A stretch of 64,000 bases of DNA, from assembly GCA_026390735.1 (NCBI GenBank), contig JAPLFJ010000012.1, positions 124,001 to 188,000 on the forward strand, written 5' to 3'. The notes below the pieces were generated by a model that saw only the letters and a list, made by a program, of their open reading frames with translations, did no database searches and had not been told where the DNA came from. The position numbers were made by a program, and so were the translations under genes. This stretch comes from Ignavibacteriota bacterium (GTDB lineage Bacteria > Bacteroidota > Ignavibacteria > Tepidaquicellales > Tepidaquicellaceae). Below are positions 54,605 through 63,974 of this stretch, in pieces; within the stretch, counting starts at the first letter, position 1, and each line of letters begins with the position of its first letter.

Positions 54605-57016
54605 CTATAGATTGCCTCTTAAAGACAATACAAAATTTCTGCCTGGAGCATTAAATCCTGAAGCAAATGTTCTGTAATTCAAATCGAGGATATTATCCAG
54701 TCTTGCCTGTATCTGTAAATTAGGTGTTAACTGATATGCGCCGCCTAAATTAAGTGTAAACCAGGAAGGCATACCGCTAGGTGTTGCATCCTGCAGATTA
54801 TCTTCGCCTGAATCGCTGAAATTCCAGATACGTTTCCAGCCGTTATACATAACAGAAAAATCGCCTTTGAACTTATCGAGTTTAAGTATTAAACTTGTTT
54901 TCCCGAGTACAGGCGGAATATGGTCTAAAGGAACGTCAACTGAATCGGTTTTAATTCTTCCGTAAGTGAAGTTCAACGAACTTGTTAACGAAAGGTAACT
55001 TGTTAAGTCAGCAGACATATTAAGATTGTATCCGAGAACGTAAGCACCCTTATCTGCATTCTGGTTAGCATAGACTTTAGAACGAACTCCCTGATAAGTA
55101 ACAGAATCCTGACCATTAAACTGGAAAGGAGCAGTAATGATTGCGTTTGAGAAGATTGTTCCGTAAGCAACACCTTCAAGTTTTATTCTATTGTCAAATA
55201 TTTTAGATACTCCAAATTCACCTGTGTATGTATATTCAGGTTTTAAATTATTGTTAGGAACTATAACATTTCCTGCGGAAGTCTCAAAGACCTTACTTAA
55301 GTCATCAAAATTAGGTGCTCTGAAACCTGATGCACCGTTAACATAGAATCTCCAGTCGGTTGTCGGCATATATACCAAACCGAGTGAGAAATTAAGTGCA
55401 GAGTTATTCTGTTTGGCTTCATTGAACGGGAATTTATAGAATGTTGTATCAACAAATGTTGATTTCAGAGATACATAACTAAAACGTAACCCATCCGACA
55501 AAGTAAACTGTTTGTTCATTTCCCACGAATGCGAGAAATAAGCCGCAAGTGAGAGCATATTGTTATCGCCATCAGGATATCTTGTAACGTCAGGAGTTGA
55601 AACACCTGTAACGATATTATTTTTAGTAGCAGTTGATTTCACGATATTGTATGTACCCTCAAGACCGTAACGTATTTCGTTTTCCTTTAACTTCTTGAAG
55701 AAATCAAGATTACCAGTCATAACGTCAACTTTTTCATTCTGGCTATAAAGATTTGCATTATTAAACCTTCTGTTGTTTCTGCTTTCTTTTATACTCTGAT
55801 AAGCCAGTGTTAACTGAGCATTATCGTAGAATGTATTTTCATTCTTAAGGTCAAGTTTATAAGAGCCCATTAATCTTGATTCCGGACCATAATACCACTG
55901 TGCAAACTTAAGGTTTGCACCACTGTAAATGTTAAGTCTGTCATAACGCGGAACATCGTTTGTGTTTGAATACTGGAAAGCAAAAGTATGCTGAACCTTA
56001 TCGCTTTGCTTTATTAAGAACTTTCCAAGTGCATCATATTGCTGATAACCTGACTGTTTTTGGATATTTGGATTATCATTTTTAGTCATAACATCCACAC
56101 CGTTAATTCTTTCGGCATAGTAATTTCTTTTCCATGAATCGCCGGCTGTCGGTTCATAATTGCCACCCATTCTTAAATCACCGAAATCAGAGAAAGTGAA
56201 ACTACCTATAAATCCAACGCTTTTACCGCCAAGGCTGATATTCATATGCCCTGTTTTTTCCTGATTTGCAGTTGAATACCTTACGAAGGCATCACCTTTA
56301 GTAAGCATATTACTGTTTAAACTTAACGTAGGATTTTTAGTGTAGAAATTCATAACACCACCAAGAGCATCGCTGCCGTACATTAATGAACCAGGGCCGT
56401 AAAGAACTTCAACTTTATCGAGCATATTATTATCAATCCTGAGTATGTTCTGTAAATGTCCTGCGCGGAAGATTGCATTGTTCAGCCTTACACCGTCGAT
56501 AACGATTAATACTCTGCTTGCTTCAAAACCTCTGAGTACAACGCTGCCACCACCCTGCTGGCTGGTCTGGACAGAAACATTTCCCGTCTTTTCCAGTAAT
56601 TGCGCAGTGTTCTGTACGTTTTCATACTGAATATCTTTTGTGTTTAAAACATCAATCTGACGAGGTACATCTTTTAAGAGTTCGTTGAACCTGTCTGCCG
56701 AGACGACTATTTCGTCTGTGGAATAGGATTTTGAACCCAGGGATACCGTAAACTTATCTGATTCAAGTCTTGAAAAGGTGTATACCATTGTCTGATATCC
56801 ACTTGCCTGAAATTTGACTGACTCATTTCCTTTAAACTGTGAAACATCAGCCTGACCTAAAACATTTGTATAGATAAAATCTTTATCATTAACTGATACT
56901 GAAGCACCCTTCACCGGCTTTAATGTTTCTTTGTCAAGAACCGTTACTGTCTGTGACATAGAAACCTGAATAACAGTAACCAGTATTAATACAGTAAACA
57001 AATATATTTTCTTCAT
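54605..57016 (-). CDS. TonB-dependent receptor with carboxypeptidase-like N-terminal domain
   Basis: The 803-residue protein has a signal peptide ending SMSQ (about 22). A CarboxypepD-regulatory-like domain (about 23-95; VTVLDKETLKPVKGASVSV) is followed by a plug (about 115-225; ENVQNTAQLLEKTGNVSV, VVLRGFEASRVLIVIDGVRLNN, VEVLYGPGSLMYGSDALGGV) and a barrel ending NFVLSLRGNL. The plug resembles haem/haemoglobin and catechol-type receptors. It follows the second PPPK-ending small protein by 90 bp on the same strand, the same arrangement as at 47.9-50.5 kb. Confidence 0.94.
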   Translation of the reverse strand: MKKIYLFTVLILVTVIQVSMSQTVTVLDKETLKPVKGASVSVNDKDFIYTNVLGQADVSQFKGNESVKFQASGYQTMVYTFSRLESDKFTVSLGSKSYSTDEIVVSADRFNELLKDVPRQIDVLNTKDIQYENVQNTAQLLEKTGNVSVQTSQQGGGSVVLRGFEASRVLIVIDGVRLNNAIFRAGHLQNILRIDNNMLDKVEVLYGPGSLMYGSDALGGVMNFYTKNPTLSLNSNMLTKGDAFVRYSTANQEKTGHMNISLGGKSVGFIGSFTFSDFGDLRMGGNYEPTAGDSWKRNYYAERINGVDVMTKNDNPNIQKQSGYQQYDALGKFLIKQSDKVQHTFAFQYSNTNDVPRYDRLNIYSGANLKFAQWYYGPESRLMGSYKLDLKNENTFYDNAQLTLAYQSIKESRNNRRFNNANLYSQNEKVDVMTGNLDFFKKLKENEIRYGLEGTYNIVKSTATKNNIVTGVSTPDVTRYPDGDNNMLSLAAYFSHSWEMNKQFTLSDGLRFSYVSLKSTFVDTTFYKFPFNEAKQNNSALNFSLGLVYMPTTDWRFYVNGASGFRAPNFDDLSKVFETSAGNVIVPNNNLKPEYTYTGEFGVSKIFDNRIKLEGVAYGTIFSNAIITAPFQFNGQDSVTYQGVRSKVYANQNADKGAYVLGYNLNMSADLTSYLSLTSSLNFTYGRIKTDSVDVPLDHIPPVLGKTSLILKLDKFKGDFSVMYNGWKRIWNFSDSGEDNLQDATPSGMPSWFTLNLGGAYQLTPNLQIQARLDNILDLNYRTFASGFNAPGRNFVLSLRGNL

Positions 57017-57106
57017 ATTAATAATTAATTTATAAAATTATAAAATAATGCAACCTTAAATGCATTAAGTGTTGTATTTCATTCAGAACGTGTAAAATTA
57101 TTATTA

Positions 57107-57637
57107 CTATGAAATTGATTTCGGAGGAGGAGATGGAACTTCTATATCGATTTTTAAAATAGGTACAAAAATGAAATGATAACACATATCCTCTCTCCAA
57201 GATGATGTGCTTTGAAACTCTGTAGGTAATCCTGCTTCAGTTATGAGAAGTTTTATTATAGAAGCAGTTTTTGAAAATTTATCGTTTAAGTTCTTATTTA
57301 AAGATTGCTCGAAGAAATCATTAAGTTTGTTTTCGTTTTCATCGCTGAGTGCAACGATTTTAACGGAATCGTTAATGTATTCTACCTGAGAAATGTCATA
57401 AAGTTTGCCGTAGAAACTTATTTCATTATCTCTAACTCTGTAGAAATTCTGGCTTCCATTGACAAACTCGCTTTTTGTAATGTTTATAATTGTCATTTCA
57501 GAGGGTTCCAGGAAATCCTCAAGTTTTGATAATGCATCTTTCTGGAAAGAAAATTTTAACTGAAAAAATACCAATACATAGCCAGCCGAGTTAAATATCA
57601 GCAAAGAAACGAGCAGTATGGAAAGTATTTTTTTCAA
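57107..57637 (-). CDS. small membrane-anchored protein ending PPPK, second copy
   Basis: The 176-residue protein has an N-terminal membrane segment (KKILSILLVSLLIFNSAGYVLVFF) and the body NEISFYGKLYDISQVEY, then VALSDENENKLNDFFEQ. The C-terminus is EVPSPPPKSIS. It is similar in layout and core motifs to 50023-50547. Both precede a TonB receptor, so the pair probably work together, for example at the inner-membrane side of uptake. The only Cys and His in MCYHF lie near residue 152. Confidence 0.7.
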   Translation of the reverse strand: MKKILSILLVSLLIFNSAGYVLVFFQLKFSFQKDALSKLEDFLEPSEMTIINITKSEFVNGSQNFYRVRDNEISFYGKLYDISQVEYINDSVKIVALSDENENKLNDFFEQSLNKNLNDKFSKTASIIKLLITEAGLPTEFQSTSSWREDMCYHFIFVPILKIDIEVPSPPPKSIS

Positions 57638-57760
57638 AAAACTAATTTAATGATTTATTTGTTATAATGTATAAATATATTAACAATATTCTAAATTAGC
57701 AATTAAAAAGAGATTCCTTTATAAATTTTAAATGGTTTATAGTTTTTATAAGTTTATCGT

Positions 57761-59512
57761 ATGAAATCATTATTTCCACTAATCCCATATTTAAAGAAAC
57801 AGAAGTATAAATTAATAACAGGTACTATATTTGTAATAATAAGCATTGCACTTCAGAGTATATATCCGCTTGTTATTGGAAACGGAATTGATGCAATCTC
57901 CAAAGGTGATACAAGTTTTTCGTATTTGAATTACGGTTTGCTGAGTGTCGGGCTTATTTTAGTCGGAGGAATTTTCCTGTTTCTTACCAGAAGGACAATT
58001 ATAGTGGCTTCGAGGGAGATAGAAAACGACCTTAGAAGAGATTTCTTTGACCACCTTCAGAAACTCCCAAAAGCATTTTACGACAAGATTTCCACGGGCG
58101 ATTTAATGGCTCACGCAACCAATGACATTAACAATATAAGGAACTTCCTGGGACCGGGAATAATGTATTCAATTCAGACACTCCTCAGGACAGTAGTTAC
58201 ATTGACCATAATGTTCAGCATCGCATTTAAACTTTCACTTATAGCATTAATACCTTTGCCATTAATTTCATTCTTTGTGTATAAGGTAATGAAATCTGTT
58301 TACGGCCGCTCGCAAAGGGTACAGGAAGCATTTTCAGGACTGACAACAAAGGTACAGGAAAATTTTTCGGGCATAAGGGTCATGAAATCATACGTAAGAG
58401 AGGATTCTGAGATTGCAGATTTCAACATAATTTCAGCAGATTACCAGAAAAAGAATTTATCGCTTGCGAGAATTCAGGCATATGCATTTCCGATGATGTT
58501 CTTATTAACAGGGCTTTCGATTATCATTGTGATATATTTCGGAGGAGTGGATGTTATCAACGGCAAACTTACAATCGGTAACGTAACAGAATTTATTGTA
58601 TATCTCGGTCAGTTAACTTTCCCGATGATTGCATTCGGATGGGTTATCAACCTTGTACAAAGAGCGGCACCTTCAATGGAAAGACTTATGAAAATAAGGA
58701 ACATTGAACCTGACATTAAAGATAACGATGTTACAAATTCGAACATTAAAAACAGTGAGGTACTCGGGACAGTAGAGTTTAAGGATGTAAGTTTTAAATA
58801 TCCCGATACGGAGAATTATGTATTAAAGAATATAAACCTGAAGATAGCGAAGGGCAGCAGCCTTGGAATAATCGGACATACAGGATGCGGAAAGTCAACA
58901 TTGATAAACCTGATTCCAAGAATATACGACACAACTGACGGTAAGATATTATTTGATGGAAATGACATTAAAGAGATTCCGCTTGAAGTTTTAAGGACAT
59001 CAGTAGGTGTTGTGCCTCAGGAATCATTTTTGTTCTCGGATTCAATTGAGAACAACATAGGATATTCCGCAGATACGATTGACGAAAGCAATCTTGAAAG
59101 GTCTTCACAACTCGCAGGTCTTTATAAAGACGTAAATTTATTCCCCGACAAGTTTAAGACTGTTATCGGTGAAAGAGGAGTTACTTTATCAGGAGGACAG
59201 AAGCAAAGGACTTCAATCGCAAGAGCTATATATAAAACACCAAAGATATTAATACTTGATGATTCACTGTCGGCTGTTGATACGAATACAGAAGAAGAAA
59301 TACTGCAGGGATTAAAGGAAGTAATGAAAGACAGAACAACGATAATAATATCACACAGGATTTCGACTCTGAAGAACCTTGACAACATTATAGTACTTGA
59401 AAGTGCAAAGATAAAAGAACAGGGCACACACGATGAATTATTAGCGAAGAACGGAATATACTACAACATACACATTAAGCAATTACTGGAGGAAGAAATT
59501 GAGGAGATGTAA
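57761..59512 (+). CDS. ABC exporter half-transporter, degenerate-site subunit
   Basis: The 583-residue protein has six membrane helices (1-310) and a nucleotide-binding domain with Walker A GHTGCGKS (about 371), signature LSGGQ (about 476), and Walker B ILILDDSLSAVD where the catalytic Glu is replaced by Asp. With the next gene (6 bp away) it forms a heterodimer in the manner of BmrC/BmrD or TM287/288. It probably exports a lipid or drug. Its canonical signature serves the ATP site whose Walker B belongs to the partner. Confidence 0.92.
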   Translation: MKSLFPLIPYLKKQKYKLITGTIFVIISIALQSIYPLVIGNGIDAISKGDTSFSYLNYGLLSVGLILVGGIFLFLTRRTIIVASREIENDLRRDFFDHLQKLPKAFYDKISTGDLMAHATNDINNIRNFLGPGIMYSIQTLLRTVVTLTIMFSIAFKLSLIALIPLPLISFFVYKVMKSVYGRSQRVQEAFSGLTTKVQENFSGIRVMKSYVREDSEIADFNIISADYQKKNLSLARIQAYAFPMMFLLTGLSIIIVIYFGGVDVINGKLTIGNVTEFIVYLGQLTFPMIAFGWVINLVQRAAPSMERLMKIRNIEPDIKDNDVTNSNIKNSEVLGTVEFKDVSFKYPDTENYVLKNINLKIAKGSSLGIIGHTGCGKSTLINLIPRIYDTTDGKILFDGNDIKEIPLEVLRTSVGVVPQESFLFSDSIENNIGYSADTIDESNLERSSQLAGLYKDVNLFPDKFKTVIGERGVTLSGGQKQRTSIARAIYKTPKILILDDSLSAVDTNTEEEILQGLKEVMKDRTTIIISHRISTLKNLDNIIVLESAKIKEQGTHDELLAKNGIYYNIHIKQLLEEEIEEM

Positions 59513-59518
59513 TATTTT

Positions 59519-61324
59519 ATGAGCGTAAGAAAAATTACTGCAAAGAAAAGCGAAGATGCGTTAGGCAAACCCATAGACTCTGTCATATTCAGGAGACTAC
59601 TATCATACTTTAAACCTTACAAATGGTATATTGTGCTTGCCATTTCGCTGACGATATTCACTTCAGCACTTGCTGCGGTAAGACCGAGGCTGACACCTAT
59701 TGCTATTGATGAGATGATTGGCAACAAGAATCTTCCCGGACTGCAGATGATTGTATTAATTTTATTCGGCACCATTGTTCTTCAGGGAGCAATACAGTAC
59801 GGAATGACATATTTAACAAGCTGGATAGGACAGAAGATTATTTACGATTTAAGGAAGAAGATTTATGAGCATACGATTAACTTAAACTTACAGTTTTTTG
59901 ATAAGAATCCTATTGGAAGGCTTGTAACAAGAGTGACCAATGATGTGGAAGTGCTTTATGAAGTCTTTTCTTCAGGATTAGTAACAGCTTTTGGCGACAT
60001 TCTTACTATTGTATGGATTTTATACTTTATGTTTTCACTGGATGCGCAACTGACATTTGTTACACTGGCTGTACTGCCGTTCTTAATCTATGCAACTTCC
60101 ATCTTCAGAAAAGCAGTAAGAAACTCATACAGAAAAATAAGAGTACTAATTGCCTCCATAAACACTTACATTCAGGAGCATATAACCGGAATAAGCGTTG
60201 TACAGTTATTCGGGAAAGAGAAAAGAACCGTTGAGGAATTCGAAAAGATTAACAGAGAACACACTGACGAAAACAAGAGAAGCATACTTTATTATGCAAT
60301 GTTCTTTCCTGTTGTAGAACTTCTTGGGGCCGCGGCTGTTGGTGCTATAATATGGTACGGCGGAGGACAGGTAATACAGAAGGCCATAACGGTAGGTGTG
60401 ATAATTTCATTTGTACAGTACACTGAAATGTTTTTCAGACCAATCCGTGACCTTGCGGAAAAGTACAACATTTTACAGACTGCAATGGCATCGAGCGAAA
60501 GGATTTTTGAATTACTTGATACAAAGAATCCTGTAATGGATGCGGATACACCTATGAAAGATACAGTAGTAAAGGGCAATATTGATTTCAAGAACGTTTG
60601 GTTTGCATACAATGACGAAGAATACGTATTAAAGAACATAACATTTAATTTTAAAGAAGGCGAGAAGATTGCCATCGTTGGCCATACTGGAGCAGGTAAG
60701 ACAACAATAATCAACCTTATCAACAGGTTTTATGACGTCAGCAAAGGTGAGATTAAAATTGACGGAATCAACATAAAGGATTTCAGACAAAAGGATTTAA
60801 GAAGCAATATAGGAATAGTCTTACAGGATGTATTCCTGTTTTCAGGAGACATACGGTACAACATTGATTTAGGCAATAAGGACATAACAGAAGATACTAT
60901 ACAGAAGGCAATTGACAATGTAGGGTTAAGAAAGTTTATTGAGGATTTACCTGACGGAATAAACCATAAGGTAAATGAAAGAGGGACAACATTTTCGGTA
61001 GGGCAAAGACAGTTGATATCGTTCGCGAGAGCACTTGCATACAACCCGAGAATACTCGTACTTGACGAAGCAACGTCCAGCGTGGATACAGAGACAGAAA
61101 TACTGATACAAAAGGCAATACAAAAGTTGATTGAAGGACGGACATCAATAATCATAGCGCACAGACTTTCTACAATACAGTCATGCGATAAAATAATAGT
61201 TATGCACAAAGGTGAAGTGAAAGAAATGGGAAATCATCAGGAACTGTTAAATAAAAAGGGGTTGTACTTTAAGTTGTACCAGTTACAGTATAAAGACGAT
61301 CTGGAAAGAAATGAAAAGTCATGA
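59519..61324 (+). CDS. ABC exporter half-transporter, catalytic subunit
   Basis: The 601-residue partner of the preceding gene has six membrane helices (about 30-330) and an ATPase domain with Walker A GHTGAGKT (about 388), Walker B ILVLDEATSSVD (with Glu) and the switch HRLST. Its signature reads FSVGQ instead of SGGQ. The pair thus has one normal and one degenerate ATP site. Its stop overlaps the rdgB-like start by 4 bp (ATGA), indicating a shared transcript. Confidence 0.93.
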   Translation: MSVRKITAKKSEDALGKPIDSVIFRRLLSYFKPYKWYIVLAISLTIFTSALAAVRPRLTPIAIDEMIGNKNLPGLQMIVLILFGTIVLQGAIQYGMTYLTSWIGQKIIYDLRKKIYEHTINLNLQFFDKNPIGRLVTRVTNDVEVLYEVFSSGLVTAFGDILTIVWILYFMFSLDAQLTFVTLAVLPFLIYATSIFRKAVRNSYRKIRVLIASINTYIQEHITGISVVQLFGKEKRTVEEFEKINREHTDENKRSILYYAMFFPVVELLGAAAVGAIIWYGGGQVIQKAITVGVIISFVQYTEMFFRPIRDLAEKYNILQTAMASSERIFELLDTKNPVMDADTPMKDTVVKGNIDFKNVWFAYNDEEYVLKNITFNFKEGEKIAIVGHTGAGKTTIINLINRFYDVSKGEIKIDGINIKDFRQKDLRSNIGIVLQDVFLFSGDIRYNIDLGNKDITEDTIQKAIDNVGLRKFIEDLPDGINHKVNERGTTFSVGQRQLISFARALAYNPRILVLDEATSSVDTETEILIQKAIQKLIEGRTSIIIAHRLSTIQSCDKIIVMHKGEVKEMGNHQELLNKKGLYFKLYQLQYKDDLERNEKS

Positions 61325-61914
61325 GAAAGAAATTAGTAATCGGAACAAACAATGAAGACAAAGTTCTGGAAATAAAGGAAATGCTTAAAGATATTGGCCT
61401 TAAGATAAAGACTCTTGCCGAATTAAAGATTAAGATTAAGGTTAAAGAAGACAAGGATTCACTTGAAGGAAATGCGTTAAAGAAAGCACAGGCAATGTGG
61501 AAAAAAGCAAAAATGCCTTGTATTGCTGATGACACAGGACTTTTTGTGGATGTCCTTGAGGGTGCACCTGGTGTATATGCCGCAAGGTATGCAGGAGAAA
61601 AAGCAACTTATGCAGACAACAGAATAAAACTTATAAAGGAACTTGAAGGAATACCTCTTATGAGCAGAACTGCATATTTCAGGACAGTGGTTTGTTACTA
61701 TTATACAAAAGGCAAGTATGAACTTTTTGACGGAATATGCGAAGGAAAAATATTATTAAAAGAACGCGGAGATAAAGGTTTCGGATACGATGCAGTATTC
61801 CTTCCAAACAACAGTGAAAAGACATTTGCAGAATTAAGCGCAGAAGAAAAGAACCATATTTCACACAGGGCAAAGGCATTTGACAAGTTCAAAGAATATT
61901 TACTGGACCAATAG
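61321..61914 (+). CDS. rdgB: XTP/dITP diphosphatase (RdgB/HAM1)
   Basis: The 197-residue cytoplasmic enzyme hydrolyses non-canonical purine triphosphates (XTP, dITP, ITP) to monophosphates. Signature segments: IGTNNEDKVLEIKEML (substrate-binding SHNxxK-like site), CIADDTGLFVDVLEGAPGVYAARYAG (catalytic Asp), GFGYDAVFLP, and AELSAEEKNHISHRAKAF (His-Arg site). Length and motifs are standard; the ATG overlaps the ABC gene by 4 bp. Confidence 0.96.
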   Translation: MRKKLVIGTNNEDKVLEIKEMLKDIGLKIKTLAELKIKIKVKEDKDSLEGNALKKAQAMWKKAKMPCIADDTGLFVDVLEGAPGVYAARYAGEKATYADNRIKLIKELEGIPLMSRTAYFRTVVCYYYTKGKYELFDGICEGKILLKERGDKGFGYDAVFLPNNSEKTFAELSAEEKNHISHRAKAFDKFKEYLLDQ

Positions 61915-61932
61915 AATTAATAAGTCTAATAA

Positions 61933-62655
61933 ATGAAACCTTCAAATGACATAAGCAAAATATTTCTGTTTTCCGGGCTTAACGAAAATGAGTTACAGCT
62001 TATTCAGGATTTTTCGAGTATTAAGACTTATTCAAAAGGCGAGATTATATTCTTTGATACAGAACCGTATCTTGGGTTTTACGGTGTAATTGAGGGATTA
62101 GTAAAGATTTACAAGATTTCAAAAGAAGGGCGCGAGCACATAATACATTTAGAATATCCAGGCTGCACTTTCGCAGAAGTCCCGATGTTTGAGAAATATT
62201 CGGACAGCAGGTTTCAGGAACTAACATATCCTGCAAACTCAATGGCGATAGAGGAGAATACGGTTGTAATAAAAGTACCTGTCAAGCCTTTCCTTGAACT
62301 TACGAACCGCAACACTGACATTTACCTTAAAATGCTTGCAAGTTTTGCTAAAAGGTTACGGTTTCTGAACACACACATAGAAGGCATAACTCTTGATGAT
62401 GTTACAAAAAGGTTATCGAAATATTTATTGACAGAGATAGAAAAAGAGCATCCAAATAGACAAACGATTAAAGAGAAGCAGGAAAACCTGATTGAACTGG
62501 ACATTTCAAAATACGATCTGGCATCTCATCTTGGTACAATCACAGAAACTTTGTCAAGGGTATTAAAGAAACTGCAGTCAGAAGACATAATTGAAGTCCA
62601 TGGCAAAAGAATAGTCATCAAGAATTTAGCCTCACTAAAAAACTACATAAAGTAA
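61933..62655 (+). CDS. Crp/Fnr family transcriptional regulator
   Basis: The 240-residue protein has a cyclic-nucleotide-binding-type beta roll (about 15-130) and a winged helix (about 150-235). The recognition helix has TETLSRVLKKL, with the E..SR pattern that reads TTGA half-sites in Fnr and Dnr proteins. It lacks the N-terminal Cys cluster of Fnr, so it is not a [4Fe-4S] sensor; the ligand may be haem-bound NO or unknown. A perfect TTGAC-N4-GTCAA site lies 12 bp after its stop, before the scdA-like gene. It starts 18 bp after rdgB. Confidence 0.93.
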   Translation: MKPSNDISKIFLFSGLNENELQLIQDFSSIKTYSKGEIIFFDTEPYLGFYGVIEGLVKIYKISKEGREHIIHLEYPGCTFAEVPMFEKYSDSRFQELTYPANSMAIEENTVVIKVPVKPFLELTNRNTDIYLKMLASFAKRLRFLNTHIEGITLDDVTKRLSKYLLTEIEKEHPNRQTIKEKQENLIELDISKYDLASHLGTITETLSRVLKKLQSEDIIEVHGKRIVIKNLASLKNYIK

Positions 62656-62666
62656 ATTTCCGAAAT

Positions 62667-62680
62667 TTGACTTAAGTCAA
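62667..62680. promoter_or_regulatory. Fnr/Dnr-type operator TTGACTTAAGTCAA
   Basis: A perfect 14-bp palindrome of the Fnr/Dnr/NnrR type (TTGA-N6-TCAA), 62 bp upstream of the scdA-like start and next to a Crp/Fnr gene. It shares TGAC-N4-GTCA with 34693-34712. Its position suits activation of the repair gene under low oxygen or NO. Confidence 0.82.
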
Positions 62681-62742
62681 ACCACCTGCATTCCTTTATG
62701 CATAATTTTGTAATAGAGAAATTAAACACAAAGGAAAACAAA

Positions 62743-63474
62743 ATGAATTTCACGACACAAAATACATTAGCTGAAATAGTAAAATCAGATTTCAGAACCG
62801 CACGTGTATTTGAAAACCACAATCTCGATTTCTGCTGCAAGGGCAACAGAGCGCTGGCAGAGGCATGTATTGAGCAGAAACTTGATGCAAACGAAATACT
62901 ATCCGAAGTAACCTCAGTATGCACGGAAAAGGATTCCGAAAAAGATTCGGCAAGCTGGAAGACAGAAGAGCTTGTGAATCATATTCTTAACACACACCAT
63001 GTATACGTAAAAAGAATGCTTCCAGTAATATTAGCACACTCTCAGAAAGTAAGCGAAGTACACGGGAAGAACCACGCCGAAGTAAAAGAAATCGCAGAAA
63101 TATTTGAAAGAATTCATAACGAATTAAGTTCTCATTTGATGAAAGAAGAGAGAATGTTATTCCCGATAATTCTTCAATTAAGTGAGATGGAAAAGAATAA
63201 TTCAAAAATGGAAGTATCACCATTCGGGAGCATACAGAACCCGATAGACGTAATGGAAAGGGAGCACGTAGAAGCAGGAGAAGGGTTTTACAAAATCAGA
63301 GAATTAAGCAATAACTACAACCCGCCCGAAGATGCCTGTACAACTTACAAGATATTGTATCAGGAATTAAATGAATTTGAGCAGGATTTACACACACACA
63401 TTCATTTAGAGAACAACATACTATTTCCAAAAGCTGTTGAGCTGGAGAAAAAATTAATGGGCAATCAAAATTAA
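62743..63474 (+). CDS. ric: di-iron iron-sulfur cluster repair protein (ScdA/Ric/YtfE family)
   Basis: The protein has 243 residues from ATG at 62743, the start that gives the usual NTLAEIVKSDFRTARVFE beginning; an earlier ATG at 62698 is less likely. A DUF542 domain with DFCCKG (about residue 32) is followed by a hemerythrin-like four-helix domain whose His/Glu ligands appear as NHILNTHHVYV, HNELSSHLMKEERMLFP, EREHVEAGEGF and HTHIHLENNILFP. It repairs Fe-S clusters damaged by NO or oxidants. The Fnr-type palindrome upstream supports nitrosative-stress control. Confidence 0.94.
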   Translation: MNFTTQNTLAEIVKSDFRTARVFENHNLDFCCKGNRALAEACIEQKLDANEILSEVTSVCTEKDSEKDSASWKTEELVNHILNTHHVYVKRMLPVILAHSQKVSEVHGKNHAEVKEIAEIFERIHNELSSHLMKEERMLFPIILQLSEMEKNNSKMEVSPFGSIQNPIDVMEREHVEAGEGFYKIRELSNNYNPPEDACTTYKILYQELNEFEQDLHTHIHLENNILFPKAVELEKKLMGNQN

Positions 63475-63502
63475 AAAATATTTTAAAACCTTAATTAAAG
63501 CT

Positions 63503-63922
63503 ATGAAAGCAAAAGTAAGTTATTTAGTAATACTGACAATAATTGTTATTGCAAGCTCCAGTCTCACGGGGTGTTCAGAGAACACTGACCTGACAGGAGT
63601 GGGGCCGATTAAAAAGATAGAATTAAAACCCGTCGACAAAGCATTATCAGACAGAGGCAAAGTTGCATTTGACGCGAAATGTGTCGCATGTCATAAATTC
63701 GATATAAAAGTAGTAGGGCCGCCTCTCAACGGTGTAACAAAGAGAAGAAAACCGGAATGGATAATGAATATGATTTTAAATCCTGAACAGATGACAAAAG
63801 AGAACATCATTGCCAAACAGTTATTAGCAGAGCATCTTACACAGATGACATTTCAGAATGTAACGCAGGATGAAGCAAGAGCAATATTAGAGTATTTCCG
63901 TGTAAACGACGGGGACAAGTAA
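63503..63922 (+). CDS. c-type cytochrome lipoprotein
   Basis: The 139-residue protein has a lipoprotein signal (lipobox LTGC, Cys about 24) and one haem-binding CVACH motif (about 60-64). A likely Met axial ligand lies near HLTQMTF (about 117), and the ending is typical (DEARAILEYFR). It is anchored in the periplasm and passes electrons singly. Similar cytochromes accompany nitrous oxide and nitric oxide reductases in this bacterial group. It follows the scdA-like gene by 28 bp, so it may share its regulation. Confidence 0.92.
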   Translation: MKAKVSYLVILTIIVIASSSLTGCSENTDLTGVGPIKKIELKPVDKALSDRGKVAFDAKCVACHKFDIKVVGPPLNGVTKRRKPEWIMNMILNPEQMTKENIIAKQLLAEHLTQMTFQNVTQDEARAILEYFRVNDGDK

Positions 63923-63974
63923 GTTTAATCAAAAAGTAATATAAACATTTTTTAAAAATAAAACACAAAGAAAA

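Noticed and set aside
61933-62655. Oxygen-sensing Fnr with a [4Fe-4S] cluster
   Set aside because: The protein lacks the N-terminal cysteine cluster; its only Cys is in the beta-roll region.
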